A stretch of DNA of 35,648 nucleotides from assembly GCA_027071075.1 (NCBI GenBank), contig JALSUU010000079.1, forward strand, positions 1 to 35,648, in the 5' to 3' direction. This DNA is from Sulfurimonas sp. (lineage in GTDB: Bacteria > Campylobacterota > Campylobacteria > Campylobacterales > Sulfurimonadaceae). The notes under the pieces are model-generated. The model was given only the letters and a program-made list of their open reading frames with translations. It was not told where the DNA came from and did no database searches. Positions within the stretch are counted from its first letter, which is position 1; each line of letters opens with the position of its first letter. Both the position numbers and the translations under genes were made by a program. Shown here piece by piece: positions 9,540 to 19,411 of this stretch.

Positions 9540-12500
9540 GTGATTCGATTAGTGATTTTTTTATTCTTAACCTACAGTAGTTTATTTGCTCTAAGTGATA
9601 TTAGTATCACAAACAAGCCTATTAATTTTACCGATTTTCACCTTGAAATGTATGCCGATACATCAACATCGATTGATTTAGAAGATGCAGAAGATATAAA
9701 ATGGTACAAAGAGCACTCAAACAAGTTGAGAAGTGATCTTGAACACTCAAATATTTGGTTACGATTTGATGTGAGTAATATGACCAAAGAAGAGAAAAAC
9801 TTTTTTGTCTACTTTCCAGACACTACTTTAGAAAAAGTTGACTTATATGTTATTGATACAGATGACAATGTAAAAACAGAAAAATTAGGTCTGCTCAATG
9901 CTTCAAATAATGAAGTTACAAAAACAAAATTTAATATAAAACTTTTAAGTGATGCAACGAAAACAGTTTATATAAACATCTATAATCCACATGTAAGGAG
10001 TTTTAAGTTTTGCGTACTAGATGAAGCTTCTTTGAGTGATTACTCAAATCAATATGATACTCTCTATATTCTATTTTTTGGTGTACTTACTCTACTTATT
10101 CTCTTTCACTTTTTTATGTACTTTTACAGTAAAAATGCCGTCTATCTTTACTCTGTTCTCTATACTTCTACTCTTTTATACTGGCAATTAGTGCTCAATG
10201 CCATAACACCATTTAATAGCTTTCATTCTCTCACATCTTTTTACTTGGAAAGTATGACAATTACTATTCCTATCATATTTTTAATGTTGTTTCTGCGTAA
10301 GGCACTCTCCTTAAAAAATGCCTACCGTTTACTTGATATCTTTTTAATTCTCACTATACCACTCTATATTATTGCTTCTATTGGACTCTATTTCACCCAA
10401 ATACTTCCTTACTATATAATAAATCTTATAAATATCGCTCTCTTAGTAATCTTAGTTTTCATTTCATTTTTGGTCTACCTAAAATCGCATAGTAAAAATG
10501 CTCTTTTTATAACCCTCGCACAGCTTATTTTCTTAGCTGCATTTACTTTTTACTTTTTAATGCACTTGGGTCAAATAGCTTACAATCGAAATATAATAGA
10601 TATGCTCACTGTCTCTATCTTTTTAGAGCTAATTATCTTTGCTTTTACGCTTATTGGTTCCAAAAGAAAAGTAAAACCAGAACCACAACCCTCTTTTAAG
10701 AAAAAAGTAGTAGAGCCTACAAAAGGTATTAATTCAAAAACAAAAGAACCAAAAATAGTAGCTCAAAAGATGAAAGAAGAAGCAGTTGCTGATACACCAC
10801 AGATTGTAGTTGAAGGTGGATTTGATGACCTCTTTAACAATACTATAGAGGCTATTATTATTTTTCATGAAAGTAACTGTATAGATTTGAACGATGAAGC
10901 AATGAATCTTTTTGAGTTTAACACAAAACAAGAAGCTATTGGTAAAAATATAAATAGATTTATTACACATAGTTCTTTAGAAAGAACACAAAAAACAGAA
11001 GATGTAGAAGAGATAAACACTCCAGTACATGAAATCGATGCAATAAAAAGAAATAGAGAAGTCTTCCCAGCATTTTATAAAAGTTACTATAGTGACTTAA
11101 ACGGTGAGCGTGTTCAGATTACTGCATTTGTGGATATTTCTCAGTTTAAGACAAAAGAGTTAAACCTTAAACAAGCAAAAACAAAAGCAGAAGAAGCTAC
11201 AAGAATTAAGTCAGAATTTTTGGCAAATATGTCACATGAAATACGAACACCTATGAATGGTATCTTGGGTATGAGCCACTTGATGATGCAGACAAAACTA
11301 GATAAAAAACAGAAAAACTTTTTACAAAAGATTGATGATAGTGCCAAAGCACTCTTAGGTGTTATAAACGATATCTTAGACCATAGTAAAATGGAAGCAG
11401 GAAAACTCACTATTGACAACATTCCATTTGATATGCATGAACTCCTTGAAAGTACTGTAAGTGTGGTAAACATTCGAGCAGAGGAAAAAGGTGTCAATAT
11501 CAAACTTAATTATGATAAGAGTGCACCGGATAACTTCTATGGAGATTCATTAAGAATCGGACAAGTTCTTAAAAATCTACTGAGTAATGCTGTAAAATTT
11601 ACACAAAGTGGTAGCGTTGAAGTCTCATTTAAAAAGAATACAAAAAATCTTTTTGAGTTTAGTGTCAAAGATAGTGGTATAGGGATGACACAAGATCAAC
11701 TCAATGGTCTTTTTGAGCAGTTTACACAAGCAGATAAATCTACTACTCGTGTTTATGGTGGAACAGGTTTAGGACTCAGTATCTCTAAAAAACTTGTTGA
11801 GCTTATGGATGGAGAGATTCATGTAACAAGTGAAGTAGGTGTTGGAAGTACCTTTAGCTTTAAGCTTCCACTTGTTGAACTTGATAAAGATACAATTAGC
11901 CTTAAAAATGAGAAAATCGATCCAAATAGCATTAATGTTCTTATCGGAAGTAAAATTTTACTTGTTGAAGATAACTTAATCAACCAAGAGATTATCCTTG
12001 GTCTTCTTGAAAACAGTGGTATCAAAATCGATATAGCAAACAATGGGAAAGAGTGTCTTGAGAAGTACAATGCAAATGAGTATGAACTTATCTTTATGGA
12101 TATCCATATGCCTCTTATGAATGGGTATGAAGCTACTATGATTATTAGAGAGACTGATAGTGAGATTCCTATTATCGCTCTTACTGCAAATGCGATGAAA
12201 GAGGATGTTGAGAAGACTTTAGCAGTTGGTATGAACGAGCACCTCAATAAACCAATAGAGATTAATAGACTCTATGAAGTACTTCTTAAGTATGTAACGC
12301 AAAAAGTAGATGATTATGATGCTTCAGTTGATGGAGAAGTGATAGATATTCCAGAGTTTGCAAATATAAATACAGAAGTTGGTCTCAACCATCTTGGTGA
12401 TAACAAAAGTCTTTACATAGAGATATTAAAAGATTTTTATAAGCAGTATAAAAAGTTTACACTTGATGGCTTAGAAGATGCAGAGATTAAGATGCAGATT

Positions 12501-12878
12501 CATACACTCAAAGGTTTAAGTGCAAGTATCGGTGCTGAAACGCTCAATGATATCTCAAAAAGAATTGATGTTTCTCTTGATAAAAATCTCTTTAACCTTC
12601 TCTATATAGAGCTTAATTTTGTCATAGATGAACTTAAAATTTTAGATAAAGAGTATATGGATGCAGCAGCAAAACTCTTGCCAGCAACAGATCAACAGAT
12701 CAAAGAGTACTTTACATCACTTAAGTTTCAGTTACGAACAAATAGACCAAAAAACATTGTTCCTATTATTCAAGAGATATCACGATACGAACTCTCTCCA
12801 TATAATGAAGAACTCTTTATGCATGTAAAACAACTGACACTAAACTATGAATATGAAAAAGCAGAGCAATTATTATGA
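9540..12878 (+). CDS. hybrid sensor histidine kinase: 7TMR-DISM extracellular + 7TM + PAS + HisKA + HATPase_c + REC + Hpt
   Basis: GTG start with 'aggag' RBS; seven hydrophobic segments; H-box [17 protein letters not shown]-box [13 protein letters not shown]-box [34 protein letters not shown], Hpt [14 protein letters not shown]. Confidence 0.92.
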   Translation: MIRLVIFLFLTYSSLFALSDISITNKPINFTDFHLEMYADTSTSIDLEDAEDIKWYKEHSNKLRSDLEHSNIWLRFDVSNMTKEEKNFFVYFPDTTLEKVDLYVIDTDDNVKTEKLGLLNASNNEVTKTKFNIKLLSDATKTVYINIYNPHVRSFKFCVLDEASLSDYSNQYDTLYILFFGVLTLLILFHFFMYFYSKNAVYLYSVLYTSTLLYWQLVLNAITPFNSFHSLTSFYLESMTITIPIIFLMLFLRKALSLKNAYRLLDIFLILTIPLYIIASIGLYFTQILPYYIINLINIALLVILVFISFLVYLKSHSKNALFITLAQLIFLAAFTFYFLMHLGQIAYNRNIIDMLTVSIFLELIIFAFTLIGSKRKVKPEPQPSFKKKVVEPTKGINSKTKEPKIVAQKMKEEAVADTPQIVVEGGFDDLFNNTIEAIIIFHESNCIDLNDEAMNLFEFNTKQEAIGKNINRFITHSSLERTQKTEDVEEINTPVHEIDAIKRNREVFPAFYKSYYSDLNGERVQITAFVDISQFKTKELNLKQAKTKAEEATRIKSEFLANMSHEIRTPMNGILGMSHLMMQTKLDKKQKNFLQKIDDSAKALLGVINDILDHSKMEAGKLTIDNIPFDMHELLESTVSVVNIRAEEKGVNIKLNYDKSAPDNFYGDSLRIGQVLKNLLSNAVKFTQSGSVEVSFKKNTKNLFEFSVKDSGIGMTQDQLNGLFEQFTQADKSTTRVYGGTGLGLSISKKLVELMDGEIHVTSEVGVGSTFSFKLPLVELDKDTISLKNEKIDPNSINVLIGSKILLVEDNLINQEIILGLLENSGIKIDIANNGKECLEKYNANEYELIFMDIHMPLMNGYEATMIIRETDSEIPIIALTANAMKEDVEKTLAVGMNEHLNKPIEINRLYEVLLKYVTQKVDDYDASVDGEVIDIPEFANINTEVGLNHLGDNKSLYIEILKDFYKQYKKFTLDGLEDAEIKMQIHTLKGLSASIGAETLNDISKRIDVSLDKNLFNLLYIELNFVIDELKILDKEYMDAAAKLLPATDQQIKEYFTSLKFQLRTNRPKNIVPIIQEISRYELSPYNEELFMHVKQLTLNYEYEKAEQLL

Positions 12879-13795
12879 TAACAAAAACAAAAAAAACTAT
12901 ACTTATTGTAGATGATACAAAGATAAATATTGATATTCTCTTAGAACTACTAGGGGATACTTATGATATTTTAGTCTCATTGAATGGTACGCGTGCACTA
13001 GAGATTATTGATGAGAATCATGTCGATATTATTTTACTCGATATTTTGATGCCTGATATCAATGGTTATGATGTTTGTAGGGTTCTCAAGTCAAAAGAGA
13101 AAACAAAACATATACCTGTTATTTTCATTACAGCAAACACAGATGAAGAGTCTATTGAGAATGCTTTTGAAGTTGGTGGTATTGATTACATTACAAAACC
13201 GTTTAAAGCGCTTGAACTCTTAGCGCGACTTAGAACCCATCTTAACATGCAAGAGTTGCTTAAAGAGCTAGAAGACTCACATAAAGACCTAGAACTCCTT
13301 GCATCACAGGATCATATGACAAAACTTTATAACAGAAGATATTTTTCTGAAATTTCTATGAAAATACTAGAGTTAGCAAAAAGAAATAAAAAAGATCTCT
13401 CTGTCCTTATGCTAGATATAGATAAGTTTAAAAATGTAAATGACACTTATGGACATCATGTAGGTGATGATGTAATTATTGCACTTGCAAATGTACTCAA
13501 GAACTTAAGTAGAAATAGCGATGTAGCTTGTAGATTTGGTGGCGAGGAGTTCTTGATACTCCTTCCTGAAACAAATTTAGAAGGTGCCTACGCTATCGGT
13601 GAGAAGATACGAAAACATGTTGAAGATTTAGTGATTAAACTTGAGAACCAAGAGACACTTAAATTTACTATCAGTGCTGGTGTTGCGCAGATTGATATTG
13701 AAAATGAGTTAAACTTGGAGAAGACTATTCAAAGAGCAGACGATGCACTTTATGAAGCGAAAGAGGGTGGAAGAAACAAGGTATGTAAGAGCTAA
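12875..13795 (+). CDS. REC-GGDEF response regulator (diguanylate cyclase)
   Basis: REC ([19 protein letters not shown]) and [19 protein letters not shown] 4-bp overlap with the upstream kinase. Confidence 0.93.
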   Translation: MITKTKKTILIVDDTKINIDILLELLGDTYDILVSLNGTRALEIIDENHVDIILLDILMPDINGYDVCRVLKSKEKTKHIPVIFITANTDEESIENAFEVGGIDYITKPFKALELLARLRTHLNMQELLKELEDSHKDLELLASQDHMTKLYNRRYFSEISMKILELAKRNKKDLSVLMLDIDKFKNVNDTYGHHVGDDVIIALANVLKNLSRNSDVACRFGGEEFLILLPETNLEGAYAIGEKIRKHVEDLVIKLENQETLKFTISAGVAQIDIENELNLEKTIQRADDALYEAKEGGRNKVCKS

Positions 13796-13825
13796 TCTCT
13801 ATTGCATACTTTGGGTTAAAAAATA

Positions 13826-14509
13826 CTACTTCTTTTTAAAGATAAGGAGTGTTTTATCTTCAGTATCGTACAGAGAAAAAGTCTGTTTATCAACAAGTTG
13901 TAACTTCTCTATCTTTTTAAAGAGTTGCATCTTATGAAAATACTGCACTATTGTATCTTGATGCTTTTCATATAAGCCATCTTTTTGCTTTTGAAAAAGA
14001 GTAAACTTTGTATGGAGTTCATCCTTACTAAACTCTGCATCAACACTTAAAAATTCATCCTCGTTCTCACTACTCATGGTGCCCTCTGCTACATCAGAGA
14101 AACCATAACGAGTATTTATATCGGCTATAAAGATACCATCATCTGTGAGTTTGTCAGCCATAGAGTTTAAAAAATCTTCTAAAGTTTTTTTATCCATAAA
14201 GTTGAGTACATCAAAAATACTTACTATAGCATCAAACTTACCCTTCACTTCTCGTGCATCAATACACTTTGCATCAAGTCCCGCTTCCCTACACTCAGAA
14301 ACCATAACAGCACTTAAGTCCACACCTCTACACTTTACACCATCACTTATCATACGATGCATAAAGCCACCACGACCACAACCTACATCTAAAAGTGTTT
14401 TCACACCCTTTCCATCTAGTTCTGAACGGTAGAGGTCGTAAAGGGCTTCTGTCGCTTCTTCTATACCGAGTAGATGTTCTGCTTTTGCGTAGAGGTCAAG
14501 ATTTGTCAT
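13826..14509 (-). CDS. class I SAM-dependent methyltransferase
   Basis: LLDVGCGRGGFMHRM motif I, FDAIVSIFDVLNFM. Confidence 0.82.
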   Translation of the reverse strand: MTNLDLYAKAEHLLGIEEATEALYDLYRSELDGKGVKTLLDVGCGRGGFMHRMISDGVKCRGVDLSAVMVSECREAGLDAKCIDAREVKGKFDAIVSIFDVLNFMDKKTLEDFLNSMADKLTDDGIFIADINTRYGFSDVAEGTMSSENEDEFLSVDAEFSKDELHTKFTLFQKQKDGLYEKHQDTIVQYFHKMQLFKKIEKLQLVDKQTFSLYDTEDKTLLIFKKK

Positions 14510-14512
14510 TAT

Positions 14513-15136
14513 TTACTTATTCTCAGCTTTTATAACTGCATCTATCTTCTCATAGATATCTAAAACTTCATCTTTTTTCGCAATGTATGAGTTTTTGTTT
14601 GCGATAAGATAAGTAGAACTTCTCATGATGTCTTGTACCACTTCAAGCCCATTTTGCTTCATTGTAGTACCAGTTTCAACAACATCCACAATCATATCAG
14701 CAAGACCGATAAGAGGTGCTAATTCTACTGAACCATTGAGCTTAATAATCTCAACACTTACAGCACGCTCTTCAAAGTAACGCTTTGTGATGTTGACCAT
14801 CTTAGAAGCTACTTTTAACTCTGGTTTTGTAAGGTCAAGTTTCTCACCCACTTTCATCCCAATAGAGACCTTACAAACACCACGATGCAAGTCAAGAAGA
14901 CGCACAACATCAAGCCCCTGCTCTTCTAAAGTGTCAAGCCCAACAACACCAATATCTGCTGCTTGATGGTAAACATAAGTCGCAACATCTTGGTTACGAA
15001 CAAGTAAAAAACGAAAATTTGGAGTATCTAAAATAAGTTTTCTATCATCAAACTTAAAACCATCACCAAAAATAGTCTCAAAAATTTCAAGAGTCTCTTT
15101 AGCAATACGACCTTTTGGAAGTGCAACTGTTAGCAT
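14513..15136 (-). CDS. hisG: ATP phosphoribosyltransferase, short (HisG_S) form
   Basis: LTVALPKGRIAKETLEIF, ADIGVVGLDTLEEQG, LADMIVDVVETGTTMKQNGL; 207 aa with no C-terminal regulatory domain. Confidence 0.94.
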   Translation of the reverse strand: MLTVALPKGRIAKETLEIFETIFGDGFKFDDRKLILDTPNFRFLLVRNQDVATYVYHQAADIGVVGLDTLEEQGLDVVRLLDLHRGVCKVSIGMKVGEKLDLTKPELKVASKMVNITKRYFEERAVSVEIIKLNGSVELAPLIGLADMIVDVVETGTTMKQNGLEVVQDIMRSSTYLIANKNSYIAKKDEVLDIYEKIDAVIKAENK

Positions 15137-15173
15137 TGTAAGCCTTTATATCTTTATAATTTTCGCATTTTAA

Positions 15174-15782
15174 CTAAATAATGCTTATAATCTTTTTCAT
15201 TCCATCAAAAATCAACTTTTGATTTATATTTGCTTGCGGAAATATCTCTTTGAAAAAGGTAGCATCCCCACCCGTTAAAATGATGGGAAGGTTATGGGAG
15301 ATAACTTCTCTGTGCAGAGTCTTTAAAAAACCATAACTAATAGCATCTTGAGAATTTTTAGGCAGTGTTTCTAAATCAAGTGAAAAGTTAAAACTATAAT
15401 CAAGTGCAGGAGAGATATTTTTATAACACGCAGACATTGCACGAACACCAGGGTAGATAAAACCACCCATAAACACGCTATCCTTGACAACATCAACTGT
15501 AATAGCACTTCCTGCATCGATAACGATTCCATCTTCAACAGCCATAGAAGCGACAACTCTATCTATGCCCATAGTTGCATAGTATTTATCCATATCTATA
15601 AAGGAAGCAAGGTTTATCCAGTTCTCTAAATGTCGTAACTGCTCATTTACTGCACTATTTACAGAGATATAATAGACTTCTTTTGTAATACTCGTAGGAT
15701 TAAAAGAGTTTACGCTCTCTTTAAAATCTCTTTGCCCATCTAAAAAATGATAAGAAGTATTGCCAATATCACATAGTATCAT
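15174..15782 (-). CDS. coaX: type III pantothenate kinase
   Basis: MILCDIGNTSYHF, GIDRVVASMA, GIVIDAGSAITVDVV, MGGFIYPGVRAM, ILTGGDA. Confidence 0.9.
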   Translation of the reverse strand: MILCDIGNTSYHFLDGQRDFKESVNSFNPTSITKEVYYISVNSAVNEQLRHLENWINLASFIDMDKYYATMGIDRVVASMAVEDGIVIDAGSAITVDVVKDSVFMGGFIYPGVRAMSACYKNISPALDYSFNFSLDLETLPKNSQDAISYGFLKTLHREVISHNLPIILTGGDATFFKEIFPQANINQKLIFDGMKKIISII

Positions 15783-16102
15783 TACTGAATCTTCCAGCCC
15801 GATTCTTTAAATGCAGCCTTGGCTTTAGAACAGAGTGGTGCATCAATGAAAATGATTTTATGCTTAAAGTTATGCTCACAAAAAAGCGTCAACTTTGCAT
15901 AAATCTCTTCCATCTTATGGACATCTTTCATAAGCACCCTACTCTTTTGACTTATGGCAAAGATAGCCCAAAAGTAACCTCGTGTATCTGTTGCTTTATA
16001 AATCTTTATTTTATTTCTTATACCTAACTCTTTTGGAGTTATCTCTTGCATCTTTTTATAAATTTTCCCTTTTTGTCTTAAGGAGTCTACGACCATTTGC
16101 AT
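15782..16102 (-). CDS. hypothetical protein (106 aa)
   Basis: Intact ORF; TAATG stop/start overlap with coaX supports translational coupling. Confidence 0.65.
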   Translation of the reverse strand: MQMVVDSLRQKGKIYKKMQEITPKELGIRNKIKIYKATDTRGYFWAIFAISQKSRVLMKDVHKMEEIYAKLTLFCEHNFKHKIIFIDAPLCSKAKAAFKESGWKIQ

Positions 16103-16183
16103 ATCGATATTTTTGCCTTTTTTATTTTTATGACATTCTATACCATGGGAGTATAATTTAACTTGAAAGAGCTCTACTCAGTG

Positions 16184-18079
16184 TTAGGGTAATGTTACAA
16201 GAATCTTTTTCAGATTCGGAGTCTTAAGATAACATTTTCTTAAAGAACAGACTAAATAGTCACTGTATAGCTCTTTTTTCCTCAGAACAAAAGGATAGTT
16301 TACAGACTCTATAAGTTCTCTATTTTTTATTAAATTTTTAGTGGAACTTTTTATGGTCATTATCTGTAACTTTTGCATCAAATACGCCTCAGCAAGTGCT
16401 GGAACTTCAGACTTTTTCTCCTCTAAATGACTTTGTAACACTTGCATACTCTCTAAAAAAAACTTTTCATAAGAGAGTTTTCCCTTGAGTGATGCAAATT
16501 TTATAATATTTTGCATCATCTTAGAAAGGGGTGAGATATAGTACTTATCTAAAAGCCCTGCTTTTATCTTCAGTCCATCATCTGAAAGGTACCAGATACC
16601 TTTTTTATAAAACTTCTCTTTGGATTTTTGTAAAAGATACTCTGCAAAATCTAACTTCTTGGCATCATAATCAACTTCATACCCAGCAATAAGTGCAGAG
16701 ATAAAGAAACTATAATCCTCTAATAAACCCTTTTGAGTAGGAGCTAAACCTAAAAGTGTTTGATGATATAACGCTCCCTTGTCAAACATAAGGTCGGTAA
16801 GTGCTTGAAGGGTTTTATCTGCCATCTTCGCATACTTCTCATTTATCACCGATGCAGAGTAAAGTGCTTCCACCATTAAGGCATTCCACGCTGTATTTAT
16901 CTTGGTATCTATAAAAGGGTACTCTTTTGTCTCTCTTACTTTGAGCAATTTTTCTCTTGCATCATTAAAGAAAGAGGGTCTTTTTTCATCCTCTATGTTT
17001 ATATGCATCTGCTCTTTAAAGTTTGGATAAAACTCAAACTTTGTTTGTCCTATCTCTTCTTTTGTAAAAGTAAAGTATGCACCCTCTTTTTCATGCGTAT
17101 CAGCATTTGATGCACTATAGTAAAGATTATTTTTTTTATAATGTTTATCTAACATGGCGACTGTCTCTTCTACTACATTTTTATAAAGCTCTTTTTTTGT
17201 TTTGAGGTAGGCTCGTACATACGGAGGTATTAACTCTGCTTGTGTGTAAAGCATCTTCTCAAAGTGAGGAATTTCCCAAGCTGCATCAGTGGAGTAACGA
17301 AAAAATCCCCCTTCCACTTGGTCATACAAACCTCTAAGAGCCATCATATCTAGCATTTCATAAGTAAAATTCTCTAACTCTTTATCGTGGTTGAGTGCGG
17401 CTAAGTCCATCATGAGTGAGAGTTTTGAAGCTTCTGGAAATTTTTTACTCACTCCAAAACCGCTATATATCTCATCATAACTCTCTTTTAAATCTTTTGC
17501 TAAAATTTTTGCATTAATCTTCTCTCTTTTTGCACTCTCGAAGAGTTCTCTAGGTTTCTTTTTGAGAGTGGGAAGTTTATGCGTATAAAAATCTTTTGCA
17601 AGTTTTGGAACAAGGGTCTCTAATCCCTCAGCATAGGACTCTTTATGGAGTGGAATATAAGAACCTATATAAAAAACCTCTCTTTTTGGCGTGAGAAAAA
17701 GAGTCAAAGGCCACCCTCCTCTACGCCCTTTTACTTTAAGGTAAAGTTCTTGATAGAGTGCATCAATCTGAGGCATCTCTTCTCTATCTACTTTAATACT
17801 AATGAAGCTTTTATTGAGTAGTTTTGCGAGAGCTTCATTTTTAAAAGACTCTCTTTGCATCACATGGCACCAGTGACATGTAGAGTATCCTATAGAGAGA
17901 AATATTGGTTTATCCTCTTTGAGTGCTTCTTGTACACCTCTTCCCCAAGGGTACCAGTTAACAGGATCATTCTTATGTGCTTGTAAATAGGGAGAACTCT
18001 CAAACTTGAGTTCATTTGCACTTATAGAGTTACTAAAAAAAAGCTGGATTATTATAAATAAAAGAAATATATTTTTCAT
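16184..18079 (-). CDS. exported DUF255 thioredoxin-domain protein (YyaL/SSP411-like)
   Basis: Signal peptide MKNIFLLFIIIQLFFSNSISA; SSPYLQAHKNDPVNWYPWG, YSTCHWCHVMQRESF, GGWPLTLFLTP, GGFFRYSTDAAWEIPHFEKMLYTQA. Confidence 0.9.
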   Translation of the reverse strand: MKNIFLLFIIIQLFFSNSISANELKFESSPYLQAHKNDPVNWYPWGRGVQEALKEDKPIFLSIGYSTCHWCHVMQRESFKNEALAKLLNKSFISIKVDREEMPQIDALYQELYLKVKGRRGGWPLTLFLTPKREVFYIGSYIPLHKESYAEGLETLVPKLAKDFYTHKLPTLKKKPRELFESAKREKINAKILAKDLKESYDEIYSGFGVSKKFPEASKLSLMMDLAALNHDKELENFTYEMLDMMALRGLYDQVEGGFFRYSTDAAWEIPHFEKMLYTQAELIPPYVRAYLKTKKELYKNVVEETVAMLDKHYKKNNLYYSASNADTHEKEGAYFTFTKEEIGQTKFEFYPNFKEQMHINIEDEKRPSFFNDAREKLLKVRETKEYPFIDTKINTAWNALMVEALYSASVINEKYAKMADKTLQALTDLMFDKGALYHQTLLGLAPTQKGLLEDYSFFISALIAGYEVDYDAKKLDFAEYLLQKSKEKFYKKGIWYLSDDGLKIKAGLLDKYYISPLSKMMQNIIKFASLKGKLSYEKFFLESMQVLQSHLEEKKSEVPALAEAYLMQKLQIMTIKSSTKNLIKNRELIESVNYPFVLRKKELYSDYLVCSLRKCYLKTPNLKKILVTLP

Positions 18080-18108
18080 ACTTTAAGTATATCAAAAAAA
18101 AAGAGAGT

Positions 18109-18140
18109 ATTGTTAGCCTAAACTTGAATAGGCTAACAAT
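18109..18140 (-). terminator. Rho-independent terminator of the minus-strand gene at 18163-19071
   Basis: Perfect 12-bp stem ATTGTTAGCCTA (18109-18120) / TAGGCTAACAAT (18129-18140), 8-nt loop; a T-run follows on the minus strand (aaaaaaaaa on +, about 18094-18102). Confidence 0.8.
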
Positions 18141-18162
18141 TTATATACTGAATGAAGTTAGC

Positions 18163-19071
18163 TTATTTCATCTCTGAAAGAAGTTGAGGGTTGATTACAA
18201 GGTTTCTAACACCATGTGCATGCTCTTCTTCAAATTGATTATGCTCAAACCAATCTTTTACAGTTGCAATGTTTACTTTTTCAACCTTTGGTCTTACACT
18301 CCATGTCACTTGATATGGTGAAAATGTTTCATTATAACCAGGACCAGTTGTTGAACCCTCATATACTACTGGTGTTCCTGTAGTATTTGGAATATTTTCT
18401 GCTTGGTTATGACCTGAGACATTTGAGACTTTATTCAGCTCTGTAAAATCAGCCGCTTTTGCATCATTTACAAGAACATATACTTGAGACTCTACGCGTA
18501 GAAGAGGTTGTGTCCCTGCAGTATATCCAACAAGACAGCTTCCTAAACCATGCTCTAGTGTTGCTTTAGGATTACTCGCGTAAACATAATGCACTTCAAT
18601 AGTATCTCCAGAGTATAATGGGTTATGTTCAGTCTCTATTGAATACTTCGCTAATTCTGCTTCACTCAAAGTACCAGAGTATTGGTATCCTCCGCCAAAG
18701 CCTTCTTCATCTCCATTTCCTGCATATTTAGTAAATTCACCACCTTTATGCTCTGCACTTTTATGAAAGTGTATATCACAAAGGTACATATCTTTAGACG
18801 CTGGAGCTGTAGTTGTTGCTTTTGTGTTAGAACCTACTTTATTGTCTATATCTCTTGGTGATTGTGCACCCGCATCTTTACCAATAACGCTCTGTGCAAG
18901 AAGTGTTCTCTGCTCTTGCATAGCCTTATCTGATCGTTCATTCAGGTTTCCAATAAATTGATCAGCTACTACTGGTGTAATCGCTTCTGATGCATTATTT
19001 GTATCAGATGTACCACAACCAGATAGTGCTAGTATTGCTACTAAAGAGATAGTTAAAATTGAGTTACGCAT
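18163..19071 (-). CDS. delta-class carbonic anhydrase-like lipoprotein
   Basis: Lipobox LALSGC; DIHFHKSAEHKGGEF, EVHYVYA, LGSCLVGYTAG, LRVESQVYVLVND resemble the diatom delta-CA (TWCA1) pattern (HWHxxxEH..EY; YEVHW; AQVFTIVND), recalled by eye. RBS AAGGAT upstream. Confidence 0.75.
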   Translation of the reverse strand: MRNSILTISLVAILALSGCGTSDTNNASEAITPVVADQFIGNLNERSDKAMQEQRTLLAQSVIGKDAGAQSPRDIDNKVGSNTKATTTAPASKDMYLCDIHFHKSAEHKGGEFTKYAGNGDEEGFGGGYQYSGTLSEAELAKYSIETEHNPLYSGDTIEVHYVYASNPKATLEHGLGSCLVGYTAGTQPLLRVESQVYVLVNDAKAADFTELNKVSNVSGHNQAENIPNTTGTPVVYEGSTTGPGYNETFSPYQVTWSVRPKVEKVNIATVKDWFEHNQFEEEHAHGVRNLVINPQLLSEMK

Positions 19072-19110
19072 ATAAATCCTTGTTTAATAATTACTTATAA
19101 GATGACATAC

Positions 19111-19380
19111 TAAGTACCTACTCATAAAGAACACCAACTATCAGAAACATAAAAAAGTGACTAATGCAAGGCGAAAATTTACAGGAGCTACTAGTAGCTT
19201 CAAGAATTTTCAACGAAGTCAGTAGTTACTTTTTTATGTTTCCCTACGGGCGATAAGGAGATAGCCCTATTGCGTCGTTAAATTTTTTTGAATTAACCAG
19301 TTAGTTCTTCAAAAATCTGCCTAGCACTAGAACTATCTCCTTATCGCTGATAATTGGTGTTCTTTATGAGTAGGTACTTA
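19111..19380. mobile_element. MITE-like nested inverted-repeat element (~270 bp), no coding capacity
   Basis: 34-bp terminal inverted repeats 19111-19144 (taagtacctactcataaagaacaccaactatcag) and 19347-19380 (ctgataattggtgttctttatgagtaggtactta), 1 mismatch; two internal hairpins (19144-19166/19220-19242 and 19250-19264/19333-19347); TA dinucleotides at both outer ends. Confidence 0.7.
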
Positions 19381-19384
19381 AAAG

Positions 19385-19411
19385 TATAATCCCTTATATT
19401 TTGGGATTATA
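19385..19411. repeat. hairpin adjoining the MITE-like element
   Basis: TATAATCCC (19385-19393) / GGGATTATA (19403-19411), perfect 9-bp stem, 9-nt loop. Confidence 0.6.

Noticed and set aside
10734-12247. Minus-strand ORFs within the hybrid kinase (10734-10970, 11141-11503, 11819-12247)
   Set aside because: Shadow ORFs opposite a convincing PAS/HisKA/HATPase/REC coding frame.
13743-13937. 64-aa ORF bridging the REC-GGDEF and methyltransferase 3' ends
   Set aside because: Overlaps both real genes out of frame; no recognisable features.
16184-18079. DUF255 gene as a cytochrome c biogenesis thioredoxin (DsbD/DsbE)
   Set aside because: CHWCHVM, DPVNWYPWG and the long C-terminal (alpha/alpha)6-like region fit YyaL/SSP411-type proteins instead.
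19111-19380. Possible integron attC site or CRISPR-like repeat array in the palindromic region
   Set aside because: No convincing attC core-site arrangement, no integrase, and repeats are inverted and nested rather than direct and evenly spaced.
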